Below are positions 8,648 through 16,728 of a stretch of 64,000 bases of DNA, in pieces (within the stretch, counting starts at the first letter, position 1; every line of letters begins with the position of its first letter). The stretch lies in NCBI GenBank assembly GCA_034437455.1, contig DAOTUB010000002.1:1-64000 (forward strand). The letters are read 5' to 3'. Under the pieces are notes generated by a model. It was not told the DNA's origin, did no database searches, and saw only the letters and a list, made by a program, of their open reading frames with translations. The stretch is from DAOTUB01 sp034437455 (GTDB lineage: Bacteria > Chloroflexota > Anaerolineae > B4-G1). Made by a program: the position numbers and the translations under genes.

Positions 8648-9517
8648 TTACAAAAGATTTCGTCCCTGAAGCAGCGGACAAGGATTCACAGCGTGTTTGC
8701 CCAACCACTTTTTCACACCTGGCAGGCCCAAGGCCAGTCCCATCAGCTCGGTGAAGTAAAAGATGGGCATCTCCCCCCCCCCTTCCCCCCCCATGGGGGA
8801 GGGGGCTTGACGGGTGTCCAGGTTGATCTGGCAGATTCCGCAGGCGCTGGCGATGCAATCCGCCCCGGCCTCGATGGCTCCCGCGACGATCCTGCTCGAT
8901 AGCTTCGCGACCACCTCGCCCATCGGGAACGTCATGCTCGCCCCGCAGCAGTCCACCTTGTACGACCAATCCACCGGCTCGGCTCCCACGGCCTCCATCA
9001 GGCGATCCATCGTCGTCGGGTGTTCGGGATCGTCCCAGCCGGTCTTTTCTGGCGGGCGCACCAGCACGCAGCCATAGTAAGAGGCCACCTTCAGCCCGTC
9101 AAGCGGCTTGACGACCCGCTCGCGAATCGCCTCTATCTCGATATCGTGGCTGATCACATCCAACAAATGACGGGGGCGACCTTCCCCGTTGTACTGAAAG
9201 TTCAACGACGTTTCCATCTTCCGCCGCCACTCCTCATCCTCGCGAAAAGCGTTGTCGGCAGATAGACTGTTCTGATAGCAAGCCGGGCAGGGAATGACAA
9301 TATCCAGGCCCGCCTCCTGAGCCAGGGCCACGTTGCGCCCCGGCAAGGAGAGCGACAGCTCGTGGTTGAGGCTGTGCGCGGACGAGGCCCCGCAACAATT
9401 CCAATCCTCCAACTCGAACACCTCGACGTCCAGAGCCTTGAGCACCGCGTGGGTAGAAAGCTCAAACTCGGCTGACGTGGTTCCTGCCGTACATCCAGGA
9501 TAATACGAGTATTTCAC
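8648..9517 (-). CDS. hdrB: HdrB-family disulfide-reductase subunit (copy 1)
   Basis: This 289-residue protein carries two CCG motifs: NCCGASSAHSLNHE with PCPAC about 35 residues later, and DCCGASMTFPMGE with ACGICQ. These bind the noncubane clusters in HdrB. YYPGCTAG at the N-terminus is also characteristic. A GTG start at 9517 overlaps the hdrC stop (GTGA) and has GGAGG upstream, so it is translationally coupled. Residues 235-249 (APSPMGGEGGG) come from an inserted hairpin repeat that lies just after the last cluster motif. It probably pairs with the hdrC and tandem hdrA that flank it. Confidence 0.92.
   Translation of the reverse strand: MKYSYYPGCTAGTTSAEFELSTHAVLKALDVEVFELEDWNCCGASSAHSLNHELSLSLPGRNVALAQEAGLDIVIPCPACYQNSLSADNAFREDEEWRRKMETSLNFQYNGEGRPRHLLDVISHDIEIEAIRERVVKPLDGLKVASYYGCVLVRPPEKTGWDDPEHPTTMDRLMEAVGAEPVDWSYKVDCCGASMTFPMGEVVAKLSSRIVAGAIEAGADCIASACGICQINLDTRQAPSPMGGEGGGEMPIFYFTELMGLALGLPGVKKWLGKHAVNPCPLLQGRNLL
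8770..8812. repeat. In-frame poly-C/poly-G hairpin repeat inside hdrB
   Basis: C-rich blocks, then CCATGGGGGAGGGGG, form a hairpin of the same type as at 7259. The frame is kept and the peptide APSPMGGEGGGEM is added between ACGICQINLDTRQ and the conserved PIFYFTELMGLALG of HdrB. Confidence 0.75.
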
Positions 9518-10128
9518 TGTTCCACCTCCAAGCGCCGGGGCGAACCGTTTTCGGCGCTGGCAGATTCGTCGTACAACTTGATCACATCTTTCATCCCTTT
9601 GACCCGTTCTGGCAAGAATCCAAACTTTCCCTTCAAGAAAAGGGTCGCTCCCAACACCATGTCAGAGCTCAAGCCGTGAAAGAACGTGGCAAGTCCCCCT
9701 TTCAGCAAGCCGAGAAGTTTGAATTCCATGATCAAGCTCAATTCATGCACCCGGCCCCACAGCTTGATGCTATCGAGAAACGAGCGATGCAAGGCATAGA
9801 TGGACGGTTGCGGCGTATAGTCCTCCCTCACCGCCATCTGTCGCAGCACGTCCATCACCGGCGCCAGCCGAATGTGATTCGGGCAGCGCGTGCCGCACGT
9901 ATCACACCCCACGCACATCCAGATGGCCGAACTGCCGAGCACCTTATCCTTCTGGCCCAGTTGGATCAGCCGGAGCAACTGGGCCGGCTTGTAGTCCATC
10001 ACGTAGGCCGTCGGGCAGCCGATGGTGCATTTCTGACAGTAGAAACAAGCGTGAATATTCTCGCCGCTGTGCTCCCGCACCGCGTTCTTGAACATGAGAT
10101 CCGTCCCCAGCACAACCGCCACAGGCAT
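9514..10128 (-). CDS. hdrC: HdrC-family ferredoxin-like subunit (copy 1)
   Basis: This 204-residue protein has two [4Fe-4S] motifs, CFYCQKCTIGCP near 28 and CVGCDTCGTRCP near 72, as in HdrC. HdrC carries electrons from HdrA to HdrB. The C-terminal half (100-200) is a longer helical tail than in methanogen HdrC, with VHELSLIMEFKLLGLLKGG. ATG 10128 has GGGAGGAG just upstream. The stop overlaps the hdrB start by 4 bases. Confidence 0.92.
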   Translation of the reverse strand: MPVAVVLGTDLMFKNAVREHSGENIHACFYCQKCTIGCPTAYVMDYKPAQLLRLIQLGQKDKVLGSSAIWMCVGCDTCGTRCPNHIRLAPVMDVLRQMAVREDYTPQPSIYALHRSFLDSIKLWGRVHELSLIMEFKLLGLLKGGLATFFHGLSSDMVLGATLFLKGKFGFLPERVKGMKDVIKLYDESASAENGSPRRLEVEQ

Positions 10129-10154
10129 AATCTCCTCCCGGTGTCCCGTCGCCC

Positions 10155-10760
10155 CTAAAACTCTCCCGAATGATCCACCAGTTGCAGCGCCAGGATCGTC
10201 ATGTCTAATGTCTCGCCACTGTCCATCATGAAATAGTCATTCAATGTGACCTCGGGTCGGAAACCCAGATCCTGGAACGCTTTCATGACCTGAGGCTGGG
10301 TAGTCAGAACCTCTGCGTACAACTGATGCAAATTGGTCTGGCGGGCGATCTCGATCAACGAGCGCAACATCAACGTGCCGATGCCCTGGCGGCGGTAGTC
10401 GTGGTCGAGAAAGATGCGCACCCAGGCCCGATGCCGGCGGTAATGTTCCCCAAAGTGCAGGGTGGCGTCTCCCACGATCTTGTCCTCCACGATGGCCACC
10501 AGAGGAAAGACGTTCTTCAGGTCCAGCTTGTCCACCCAACTCTCGACCACCCCCCGATCGCCCGCGTCGCTACGAAAAAGCTCCAGGTCGTGCTTGGAAG
10601 CCCGGGCAAACAGGTCCACCAGCCCCTGCTTATCCTCTTTGGTCAACGGACGCAGCAACAACCTGGCTCCACTGGGCAGTGTCTTGACCTTTCGATAACG
10701 TGCTAATTTTTCCCCGCTGGGGCGGAGGCCCCCACGGGACGACGCCCAAATGTCTGTCAT
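10155..10760 (-). CDS. GNAT-family acetyltransferase (paralogue 1)
   Basis: This 201-residue protein has the GNAT acetyl-CoA motif RRQGIGTLMLRSLIEIA near 130 and VGDATLHF strand motifs. It transfers an acyl group from acetyl-CoA, but the acceptor cannot be read from the sequence. It is closely similar along its whole length to the next gene upstream, so the pair arose by tandem duplication. The first 16 residues after the start include a repeat-encoded stretch (WASSRGGLRPSGEKLARYR) shared by both copies. It stands between two hdr gene sets on the same strand. A role in acetylating cluster enzymes is speculation. Confidence 0.82.
   Translation of the reverse strand: MTDIWASSRGGLRPSGEKLARYRKVKTLPSGARLLLRPLTKEDKQGLVDLFARASKHDLELFRSDAGDRGVVESWVDKLDLKNVFPLVAIVEDKIVGDATLHFGEHYRRHRAWVRIFLDHDYRRQGIGTLMLRSLIEIARQTNLHQLYAEVLTTQPQVMKAFQDLGFRPEVTLNDYFMMDSGETLDMTILALQLVDHSGEF
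10711..10747. repeat. TAGTCCCG-family repeat at the start of GNAT paralogue 1
   Basis: The sequence TTCCCCGCTGGGGCGGAGG followed by CCCCCACGGGACGACGCCC is almost the same as at 11339. It encodes the N-terminal SSRGGLRPSGE peptide of the acetyltransferase, so it was present before the gene duplicated. Confidence 0.65.
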
Positions 10761-10782
10761 CTCTGCACCTCACAACCGCTCG

Positions 10783-11388
10783 CTAAAACTTTCCCGAGCG
10801 CTCCACCAACCGCAGCATCAAAACGACCATATCCAGCGTCTCCCCGCCACTGGTGATAAAGTAATCGCTCAACGTCACCTCTCGCTGAAACCCCAGGTCC
10901 TGGAAAGCCTTGATCGCCCGGCCCTGGTTGGCCACGATTTCGGTATACAATTGCTGGAGGCCCACGTGGCGGGCGATCTCGATCAAGCTGCGCAGCATCA
11001 ACGTGCCGATACCCTGGCGGCGATAGGCGCGATCGAGAAAGATGCGCACCCACGCCAGGTGGCGATGATACCGCTTGCGAAAATGAAGGGTGGCGTCTCC
11101 CACAATTTTGTCGTCTACGACAGCCACCAGCGGAAAGACGCGCTCAAGGTTCAGATTGTCCACCCAACTCTCGACCACGGCTGGATCGCCCGCATCGTCG
11201 CGAAAATACTCCAGGTCCTCTTTGGAAGCCCGCGCAAAAAGGTCCACCAACCCCTGCTTGTCCTCATAGGCCAGCGGACGCAGCAACAGCCGGGATCCAC
11301 TGGACAACGTTTTCACTTTACGATAACGTGCTAGTTGTTCCCCGCTGGGGCGGAGGCCCCCACGGGACGACGCCCAAACGCCCGCCAT
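10783..11388 (-). CDS. GNAT-family acetyltransferase (paralogue 2)
   Basis: This 201-residue paralogue of the neighbouring GNAT protein has the same acetyl-CoA motif (RRQGIGTLMLRSLIEIA) and the same N- and C-terminal boundaries. ATG 11388 was chosen because GGAGGAGGTG precedes it by eight bases and because it matches the start of the paralogue. In-frame codons further upstream would run back into the end of hdrA. It lies 16 bases after hdrA copy 4. Substrate unknown. Confidence 0.82.
   Translation of the reverse strand: MAGVWASSRGGLRPSGEQLARYRKVKTLSSGSRLLLRPLAYEDKQGLVDLFARASKEDLEYFRDDAGDPAVVESWVDNLNLERVFPLVAVVDDKIVGDATLHFRKRYHRHLAWVRIFLDRAYRRQGIGTLMLRSLIEIARHVGLQQLYTEIVANQGRAIKAFQDLGFQREVTLSDYFITSGGETLDMVVLMLRLVERSGKF
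11339..11378. repeat. TAGTCCCG-family repeat at the start of GNAT paralogue 2
   Basis: This copy matches the unit at 10711 almost base for base and encodes the same N-terminal peptide in the second acetyltransferase. Confidence 0.65.
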
Positions 11389-11404
11389 TTTCGCACCTCC
11401 TCCA

Positions 11405-13102
11405 CTACCAACTGACCGCATCCGCCATCGCCAAAATCTGCTCCGGCATCCAGTTGTGGATCTGGCTCGCCTTGTTGGGACAGGCCACCACGCAAGCTCC
11501 ACAGTTCTGACACAGCGCCGCGTTGACGACGGCGATACCCCGCACCGGATGAAGCGCCCGCGCTTCGTAGGGACACACTCCCACGCACACCCCGCACCCA
11601 GAGCAGACCTCCTCGACGACGTAAGCCACGGTCGGCTCCTGAACCATCTGGTCGAGGGAAAACAGTTGCAGCACCTTGGCCGCCGCGCCCGAGGCCTGCG
11701 ACACCGACTCGGGGATGTCTTTCGGCCCCTGGGCCGCCCCGGCCAGAAACACCCCCGCTGTCAGGCTCTCGACGGGGCGCAGCTTGGGGTGCGCCTCGCT
11801 GAAAAAGCCGTCCGCGCCCACCCCGGTCCGCACCGTCTGCGCCAATTCGATCGCCTGATCGCCGGGCATCATTGGGGTCGCCAGCACCACCAGGTCTGCG
11901 GCCACCTCCAATTGCTGTCCACCCAATGTGTCAACGCCCCACACGATCACCTTGTCTCCATCACGAAAGATCTTGCTCACTTTGCCCCGCAGGTACAGGA
12001 CGCCATAATCCTCCATCGCCTGCTGGACGTACTCGTCGTACCCCTTGCCCGCCGAGCGGATGTCAATGTAAAAGACGTACGCCTGGCCCTCTGGCACCCG
12101 CTCCTTGAACATACGCGCCATCTTGGGGACGTACATACAGCAGACCTTGGAACAGTAGGGCACGCCTCGTTCGGGATCGCGGGAACCCGCGCACTGAACA
12201 AAGACGACCTCCTGAGGCGCGCGCCCGTCGGAGGGACGGCGAAGGCCATTCCCAGACCGGAGCATCTCCTCGAACGTCAAGCCGTCCACCACATCCGGAG
12301 TCGCTCCGCCGCCGTACTCGGGCAGCCGATCCAGTGGATAGGGGTCCCAGCCTGTCGCCATCACAATCGCGCCGATTTCAAAGGTCTCGGGTTCGTCCAA
12401 CTGGGAGACTTTTACGTCAAAGTTCCCCACGTACCCCTCAACCTCCACCACCTGCGCATTCGTCAGCACCTGGATACTCGGATGTTCGAGCACCTGGTCG
12501 ATCTTTTGCTCCAGCAGATCGGGGGCGGCCTCAAAGTTGAGATAGGTACCCGAGAGACGGGCCATCTTGCCGCCCAGCCGCTCCTCTCGCTCGACCAGCA
12601 CGACGGGAAAGCCCGCGTCGGCGACGTCGAGCGCGGCCTGCATCCCGGCGATCCCCCCGCCGATGACCAAGGCCCGCTTCGTCAACGGCAGGTGGAAGGG
12701 CGCCATCTCATCGTCCCGCTTGACTTTTTCCACGAGGGTGCGCACGATCTCGACGGCTTTCTCCGTGGCGCGTTCCGTATCTCCCTCATGCACCCAGGAA
12801 CACTGCTCGCGGATGTTGGCGCTTTCAAAGCGGTATGGGTTCAGCCCCGCCTTTGCTCCAGCTCGCCGGAAAGTCGCCTCGTGCATCGCGGGCGAGCAGG
12901 CCGCGACGATGACGCCGTCCAGTTGATGTTCCTCGACCGCCTCTTGAAGCAACTGCTGGCCAGGATCGGAGCACATGTATTTGTAGTCTGTGGCATATAC
13001 AACACCCGGGTACTGGCCGATCTCTTCGGCTACCCGCTCCACGTCCACGGTGCCCGCGACGTTGATCCCGCAGTGACAGACAAAGACACCGATTCGACTC
13101 AT
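11405..13102 (-). CDS. hdrA: HdrA-family iron-sulfur flavoprotein (copy 4, full length)
   Basis: This 565-residue HdrA has the N-terminal domain (GVFVCHCGINVAG), FAD motif GGGIAGMQAALDVADAG near 148, VQCAGSRD...YCSKVCC near 305, and two C-terminal ferredoxin motifs (CSGCGVCVGVCP and CQNCGACVVACP). It is similar to copy 1 and may be its paralogue. ATG 13102 follows the hdrB stop directly, with AGGAG inside the end of hdrB, so the two are coupled. With hdrB and hdrC just upstream it makes a complete HdrABC set next to folD and acsE, which suggests a link to the methyl branch of the pathway. Confidence 0.92.
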   Translation of the reverse strand: MSRIGVFVCHCGINVAGTVDVERVAEEIGQYPGVVYATDYKYMCSDPGQQLLQEAVEEHQLDGVIVAACSPAMHEATFRRAGAKAGLNPYRFESANIREQCSWVHEGDTERATEKAVEIVRTLVEKVKRDDEMAPFHLPLTKRALVIGGGIAGMQAALDVADAGFPVVLVEREERLGGKMARLSGTYLNFEAAPDLLEQKIDQVLEHPSIQVLTNAQVVEVEGYVGNFDVKVSQLDEPETFEIGAIVMATGWDPYPLDRLPEYGGGATPDVVDGLTFEEMLRSGNGLRRPSDGRAPQEVVFVQCAGSRDPERGVPYCSKVCCMYVPKMARMFKERVPEGQAYVFYIDIRSAGKGYDEYVQQAMEDYGVLYLRGKVSKIFRDGDKVIVWGVDTLGGQQLEVAADLVVLATPMMPGDQAIELAQTVRTGVGADGFFSEAHPKLRPVESLTAGVFLAGAAQGPKDIPESVSQASGAAAKVLQLFSLDQMVQEPTVAYVVEEVCSGCGVCVGVCPYEARALHPVRGIAVVNAALCQNCGACVVACPNKASQIHNWMPEQILAMADAVSW

Positions 13103-14026
13103 TTATTCTCCTGCTTCCAGCGCCGCGACAAGCGGCTGCGGATCCACGTAGTGATCCGCGAAGCCCCACGTCTCCTCCGGCAAGCCCAACGCCACAGCCA
13201 TCAATTGGGTAAAATAGAGTGTCGCGATTTCGTCGCCGGTGCGCCCGGCCTCCGTCTCCCGCTGCGGATAATCCAGGTTAAACTGGCAAAGCGGACAGGC
13301 GGTGACGATGACCTGCGCGCCGTGCTCCCGCGCCGAGGCGACGATCTCTTTCGAGAGCATTTCGGGGACCTCCGGCTCCTTCACCGTCAGATAGGAGCCA
13401 CAGCACTCGATATTGTAGGGAAAGTCCACTGGCTCCGCCCCTAGCGCCCGCACCAGGTCGTGCATGATGGTTGGAGCCTCTGGATCGTCCAGGCCGATCT
13501 CTTCGTAAGGGCGCAGGAGCAGACAGCCATAGTAAGGAGCGACTCGCAGCCCGGTCAGAGGGCGCGTCACCCGCTCGGCTAACGCCTCCCAGCCCAGGTC
13601 ATCTCGCAACAGCTCCAGAAAATGCGCAATGTGCACACCACCGCGATATTCTTGCTCGGTGAACCAATTGATGCGCTCCAACATCTCCGGATCCCGCTCG
13701 AGCAGCGCCTGGGAGCGACGAAGGACGTTGAAGCAAATCGAACAGAGCGTCGTCACCGACTTGGACGAATTACTGGCCTGCTCACAGCGTTGTGTGGCGG
13801 CACACGCCGCTACATGGAGGGCCTGTTGCGCCTGGTAGAGAATCCGCGTCGGGGCGATCAGCGCCAGCGAATCGTCCAGCATCAGGGGGAACGTCGCCCC
13901 ACAGCACTGCCACTCGGCCAGTTCCTCCAGATCTAATCCCAGCGCCGCCGCCGCCGCCCGCGCAGAGCGGTCATAGTTTTTCGCCTGTGTCGAGAGTGTG
14001 CACCCTGGAAAATATGGATAAGCCAT
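13103..14026 (-). CDS. hdrB: HdrB-family disulfide-reductase subunit (copy 2)
   Basis: This 307-residue protein begins MAYPYFPGC and carries two CCG motifs (QCCGATFPLMLDD with CSICFN, and ECCGSYLTVKEPE with ACPLCQFN). The distance from the first CC to CSIC is about 15 residues longer than in HdrB copy 1. The extra stretch (LHVAACAATQRCEQA) coincides with a small hairpin in the DNA at 13793. ATG 14026 has GGAG six bases upstream, while the in-frame TTG at 14038 is less likely. It lies between hdrC and hdrA of the same set. Confidence 0.92.
   Translation of the reverse strand: MAYPYFPGCTLSTQAKNYDRSARAAAAALGLDLEELAEWQCCGATFPLMLDDSLALIAPTRILYQAQQALHVAACAATQRCEQASNSSKSVTTLCSICFNVLRRSQALLERDPEMLERINWFTEQEYRGGVHIAHFLELLRDDLGWEALAERVTRPLTGLRVAPYYGCLLLRPYEEIGLDDPEAPTIMHDLVRALGAEPVDFPYNIECCGSYLTVKEPEVPEMLSKEIVASAREHGAQVIVTACPLCQFNLDYPQRETEAGRTGDEIATLYFTQLMAVALGLPEETWGFADHYVDPQPLVAALEAGE
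13793..13814. repeat. Short hairpin within the extra segment of hdrB copy 2
   Basis: TGTGGCGGC and GCCGCTACA form 9-base arms with one G-T or mismatch position around a 4-base loop. The hairpin falls in the extra ~15 residues of this HdrB compared with copy 1, so it may be another small in-frame insertion. No duplicated target site was found. Confidence 0.4.
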
Positions 14027-14047
14027 CAATGTCTCCAAGCGCCTGTG

Positions 14048-14113
14048 AAATGAGAAAATGAGCAGATGAGTACATGAGCTTTAGAAACTCACTCCTCATC
14101 CACCCATTTGCTC
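14048..14113. repeat. Imperfect inverted repeat between hdrC and hdrB copy 2
   Basis: The spacer of about 87 bases contains ATGAGCAGATGAGTACATGAG and, inverted, CTCATCCACCCATTTGCTC. It is AT-rich compared with its surroundings and resembles other dispersed spacer repeats in this window. No gene is seen in it. Confidence 0.5.
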
Positions 14114-14518
14114 TTACTTCATATACTTCCTATACCCGCCGACGATAGCCAGTTGCGGCGCTGCCTGCACCAATTCTGGTGGAAGCGCACCCAAGTCCAG
14201 TTTGGCAACGCCCTTGCGCAATGCGATCTGGCGCAACGCCTCCATCAACCGAGGCAAATCCACTCCCTTGGGACAGCGCGCGACACAGGTCAGGCAGGAG
14301 GCGCAGATCCAGATCGTATTACTCTCCAGCACCTCCTCCATCCCCAGTTGAGCTTTACGGATGGCCTGGCTGGGAAGGAGTTCCATCGCCGACGCGACCG
14401 GACAGCCGGCGCTGCATTTGCCGCACTGGTTGCAGGCCAGCAGATCCTGCCCGCTGATCTCTTCGACCTGGCGCACGAAAGAACCGCGCACCTTGTCAAC
14501 TGAAATTTGGGTTCGCAT
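14114..14518 (-). CDS. hdrC: HdrC-family ferredoxin-like subunit (copy 2)
   Basis: This 134-residue protein has two [4Fe-4S] motifs, CNQCGKCSAGCP near 29 and CASCLTCVARCP near 72. It is shorter than HdrC copy 1 because it lacks the long C-terminal tail. The gene starts 3 bases after folD ends, with only a weak AAGG near the start, so translation probably depends on coupling to folD. It forms a set with the hdrB and hdrA that follow. Confidence 0.9.
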   Translation of the reverse strand: MRTQISVDKVRGSFVRQVEEISGQDLLACNQCGKCSAGCPVASAMELLPSQAIRKAQLGMEEVLESNTIWICASCLTCVARCPKGVDLPRLMEALRQIALRKGVAKLDLGALPPELVQAAPQLAIVGGYRKYMK

Positions 14519-14521
14519 ACC

Positions 14522-15580
14522 TTATTCCGTTAGCCCTGCGGCCAACTTGGCTCCTGCCAGCGTGTTCCACATCAGCATCGCGATGGTCATCGGCCCCACG
14601 CCGCCCGGTACAGGGGTCAGGAAACCGGCGACCTCGTTCACTTCGTCAAAGTCGACGTCGCCCACCAGCTTGTACTTGCGGTAGAGCGGGATCATCTCGC
14701 AGGTCACATCGTCCGGCACTTGATCCTTCAGGTAGGCTTTGTCGTGTTCAGCGCAGTATTCGCCCATCCTACGGCGACCACCTTTCTTCGACTCGTCCTT
14801 GCGATGAGCGATAAAGGTCTCGCCCGTGGCGGCGCAGGTGTACTCCTTGTCGGCCGGGTGCTCGACCCAGACCCGGTTAATGCCGACGTCGATGACTGCC
14901 GCGCCCGGTTTGACCCAATCGCCCTTGACCATCTCTGGGCGGCCCACGGCGGCGATGAGAATGTCGGCGCGGCGGCACGTGCCGGGCAGGTCCTGGGTAC
15001 GAGAATGGCAGATGGTGAGTGTGGCGTTGCGGTGCAGCAAGAGCATCGAAACCGGCAGACCCACAATGTTGCTGCGGCCCAGCACCACCGCCTCTTTGCC
15101 CTCGATCTCGACCCCGGAACGGACCAACAACTCGATGCTTCCCGCCGGCGTGCAGGGGACAAAGAGCGGCTTGCGCCCCTTCATCGAAAGCCGCCCGATG
15201 TTGATCGGATGGAATCCATCCACGTCCTTCTCCAGGCTGATGGCGCTGAGAACCTTTTCCTCGTCCAGATGCTTGGGCAAGGGAAGCTGCACCAGGATAC
15301 CATGGATCGTGGGATCCTCGTTCAATCGCGCCACCAGGGCATCAACGTCCTCCTGCGACGCATCCTCGGGCAGATGCTCGCCGATCGAGTGAAAGCCGCA
15401 CTTGGTGCACGTCTTTTGCTTGGAGCGGACATACGCCTGTGAAGCGGGATTCTCACCCACCAGCACCGTCGCCAGTCCTGGCGTGACGTTGTGCTTTTCC
15501 TTCAACTCGGCTACTTCGGCCTGAATCTCCTCATAGATCTGATTCGCTATCGCCTTACCATCAATCAGTTGCGCTGTCAT
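14522..15580 (-). CDS. folD: Methylene-THF dehydrogenase/cyclohydrolase FolD with an internal insertion
   Basis: FolD converts methenyl-THF and methylene-THF with a pyridine nucleotide and hydrolyses methenyl-THF to formyl-THF, which is the middle of the methyl branch. Visible hallmarks are the YVRSK region with the catalytic lysine near 54, VQLPLPKH near 98, KDVDGFHP near 118, GRSNIVGLPVSMLL near 168 and the C-terminal TPVPGGVGPMTIAMLM. At 352 residues it is about 65 longer than usual. The excess is a single block at 239-304, between DVGINRVW and LVGDVDF, rich in charged residues and with three cysteines. An excellent GAGGAGG site precedes ATG 15580. It lies between acsE and hdrC. Confidence 0.95.
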   Translation of the reverse strand: MTAQLIDGKAIANQIYEEIQAEVAELKEKHNVTPGLATVLVGENPASQAYVRSKQKTCTKCGFHSIGEHLPEDASQEDVDALVARLNEDPTIHGILVQLPLPKHLDEEKVLSAISLEKDVDGFHPINIGRLSMKGRKPLFVPCTPAGSIELLVRSGVEIEGKEAVVLGRSNIVGLPVSMLLLHRNATLTICHSRTQDLPGTCRRADILIAAVGRPEMVKGDWVKPGAAVIDVGINRVWVEHPADKEYTCAATGETFIAHRKDESKKGGRRRMGEYCAEHDKAYLKDQVPDDVTCEMIPLYRKYKLVGDVDFDEVNEVAGFLTPVPGGVGPMTIAMLMWNTLAGAKLAAGLTE

Positions 15581-15630
15581 AGTTCCTCCTCACTCCTTAC
15601 GGACTATGAAATACGTATTCCGTTTTATAG

Positions 15631-15758
15631 CAGCAATTCTAATTTTGTAGCCGCGCTTCGCGTACGCGATAGCGCGTGCATTATGCTGCATAAAACATTC
15701 TGCGCGATATGGAAATCGCGGCTACAACTCTCGTTTTCTTCCATAATTGGAATTGCTG
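15631..15758. mobile_element. 128-bp MITE-like element between acsE and folD, with 9-bp target duplication
   Basis: The element has terminal inverted repeats (CAGCAATTCTAATT and AATTGGAATTGCTG), nested inner arms (TTGTAGCCGCG and CGCGGCTACAA), and no coding capacity. It is flanked by direct repeats of GTTTTATAG at 15622-15630 and 15759-15767. The right-hand duplicate overlaps the acsE stop codon, which is kept intact. A second copy lies at 52808-52928. Confidence 0.88.
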
Positions 15759-15761
15759 GTT

Positions 15762-16685
15762 TTATAGACGCAGGTACGAGTCCGTATAGATGACCTTGTT
15801 CAAAAGCACCTGCACCGTCTTCCAGACGTCCGCCTGCTGCGGATCGGACATGTCCACGTCTTCGGATTGCAACTCCTCCATCGCCTCCACCCGGTCATAC
15901 AGCTTGACCAGCAATTTATTGAGCGGCGTGCTCTCGTCCCGCTCATTGATCACGCGGATTAACTCCATCAAGTCTTTGTCGAGAGGATCGGCGATAAGCA
16001 TGTCGATGCCAGCGCCCATCAACATCACCATATACGTCTGGTTGAGCAGCGGGCGCATCTCGTTGGGGACAGCGTTGGAGACGTTCGAAAGCCCAGCGTT
16101 GGTCAGTGGGGGCGGGTCCCAGGCGAACTTGAGCGTGCGCACCGCCTCGATGCATTCTGGGCAGTATTCCTGGCAGCCGGATACGGTGAGCGCCAGCGGG
16201 TCAATGATCAGATCATTGATGGGAAAATCAAGCTCCAGCATATACGGGATCAGCTTTTCCAGCGCGATGGTCACGCGCTCGTCGGCGCCGACCGGGATCA
16301 TGCCCTCGGCCATCGTCAGTGCGACCAGCTTGGTGTTGTACTTTTTGGCCACGGCGGGCACCGTGGTCAACCGCTCTTCGCGCGCGTCGGTGGAGTTAAT
16401 GATAGGCTGCGCCTTGGTCACCGTCTCACAGGCCGCCTCGATGGCCGCCAGGTTGGTGGTATCAAAGACCAGCGGCACGTCGACCACCTCCTCGACGGTC
16501 TCGACCAGCCAGGGTAGAATCTCGTGCCCGCGCTTTTTCTGCGGGCCAATGTTGAGGTCCACCGCGCTCGCCCCGGCGTCCACCATGCGCACCGCCAGAT
16601 CCTGGAAGAACTTGGCGTCCCTGTCGGCAACAGCCTTCTTGACCTTGGGGGAAATGATGTGAATGTTTTCGGCAATAATGTACAT
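15762..16685 (-). CDS. acsE: Methyl-THF:corrinoid iron-sulfur protein methyltransferase
   Basis: AcsE moves the methyl group from methyl-THF to the cobalt of the corrinoid protein AcsCD. The 307-residue protein has the pterin-binding TIM-barrel motifs: AVDLNIGPQKK near 44, VFDTTN near 73, INSTDARE near 97 and IIDPLALTVSG near 160, then LTNAGLSNVSNAVP. It is about 45 residues longer at the C-terminus than the roughly 260-residue Moorella-type enzyme. AAGGAGAT precedes ATG 16685. It lies between cooC and folD in the pathway cluster. Confidence 0.93.
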   Translation of the reverse strand: MYIIAENIHIISPKVKKAVADRDAKFFQDLAVRMVDAGASAVDLNIGPQKKRGHEILPWLVETVEEVVDVPLVFDTTNLAAIEAACETVTKAQPIINSTDAREERLTTVPAVAKKYNTKLVALTMAEGMIPVGADERVTIALEKLIPYMLELDFPINDLIIDPLALTVSGCQEYCPECIEAVRTLKFAWDPPPLTNAGLSNVSNAVPNEMRPLLNQTYMVMLMGAGIDMLIADPLDKDLMELIRVINERDESTPLNKLLVKLYDRVEAMEELQSEDVDMSDPQQADVWKTVQVLLNKVIYTDSYLRL

Positions 16686-16728
16686 ACTGACTATCTCCTT
16701 TTCTATGGTAATTGGTTACGCCAATCTA

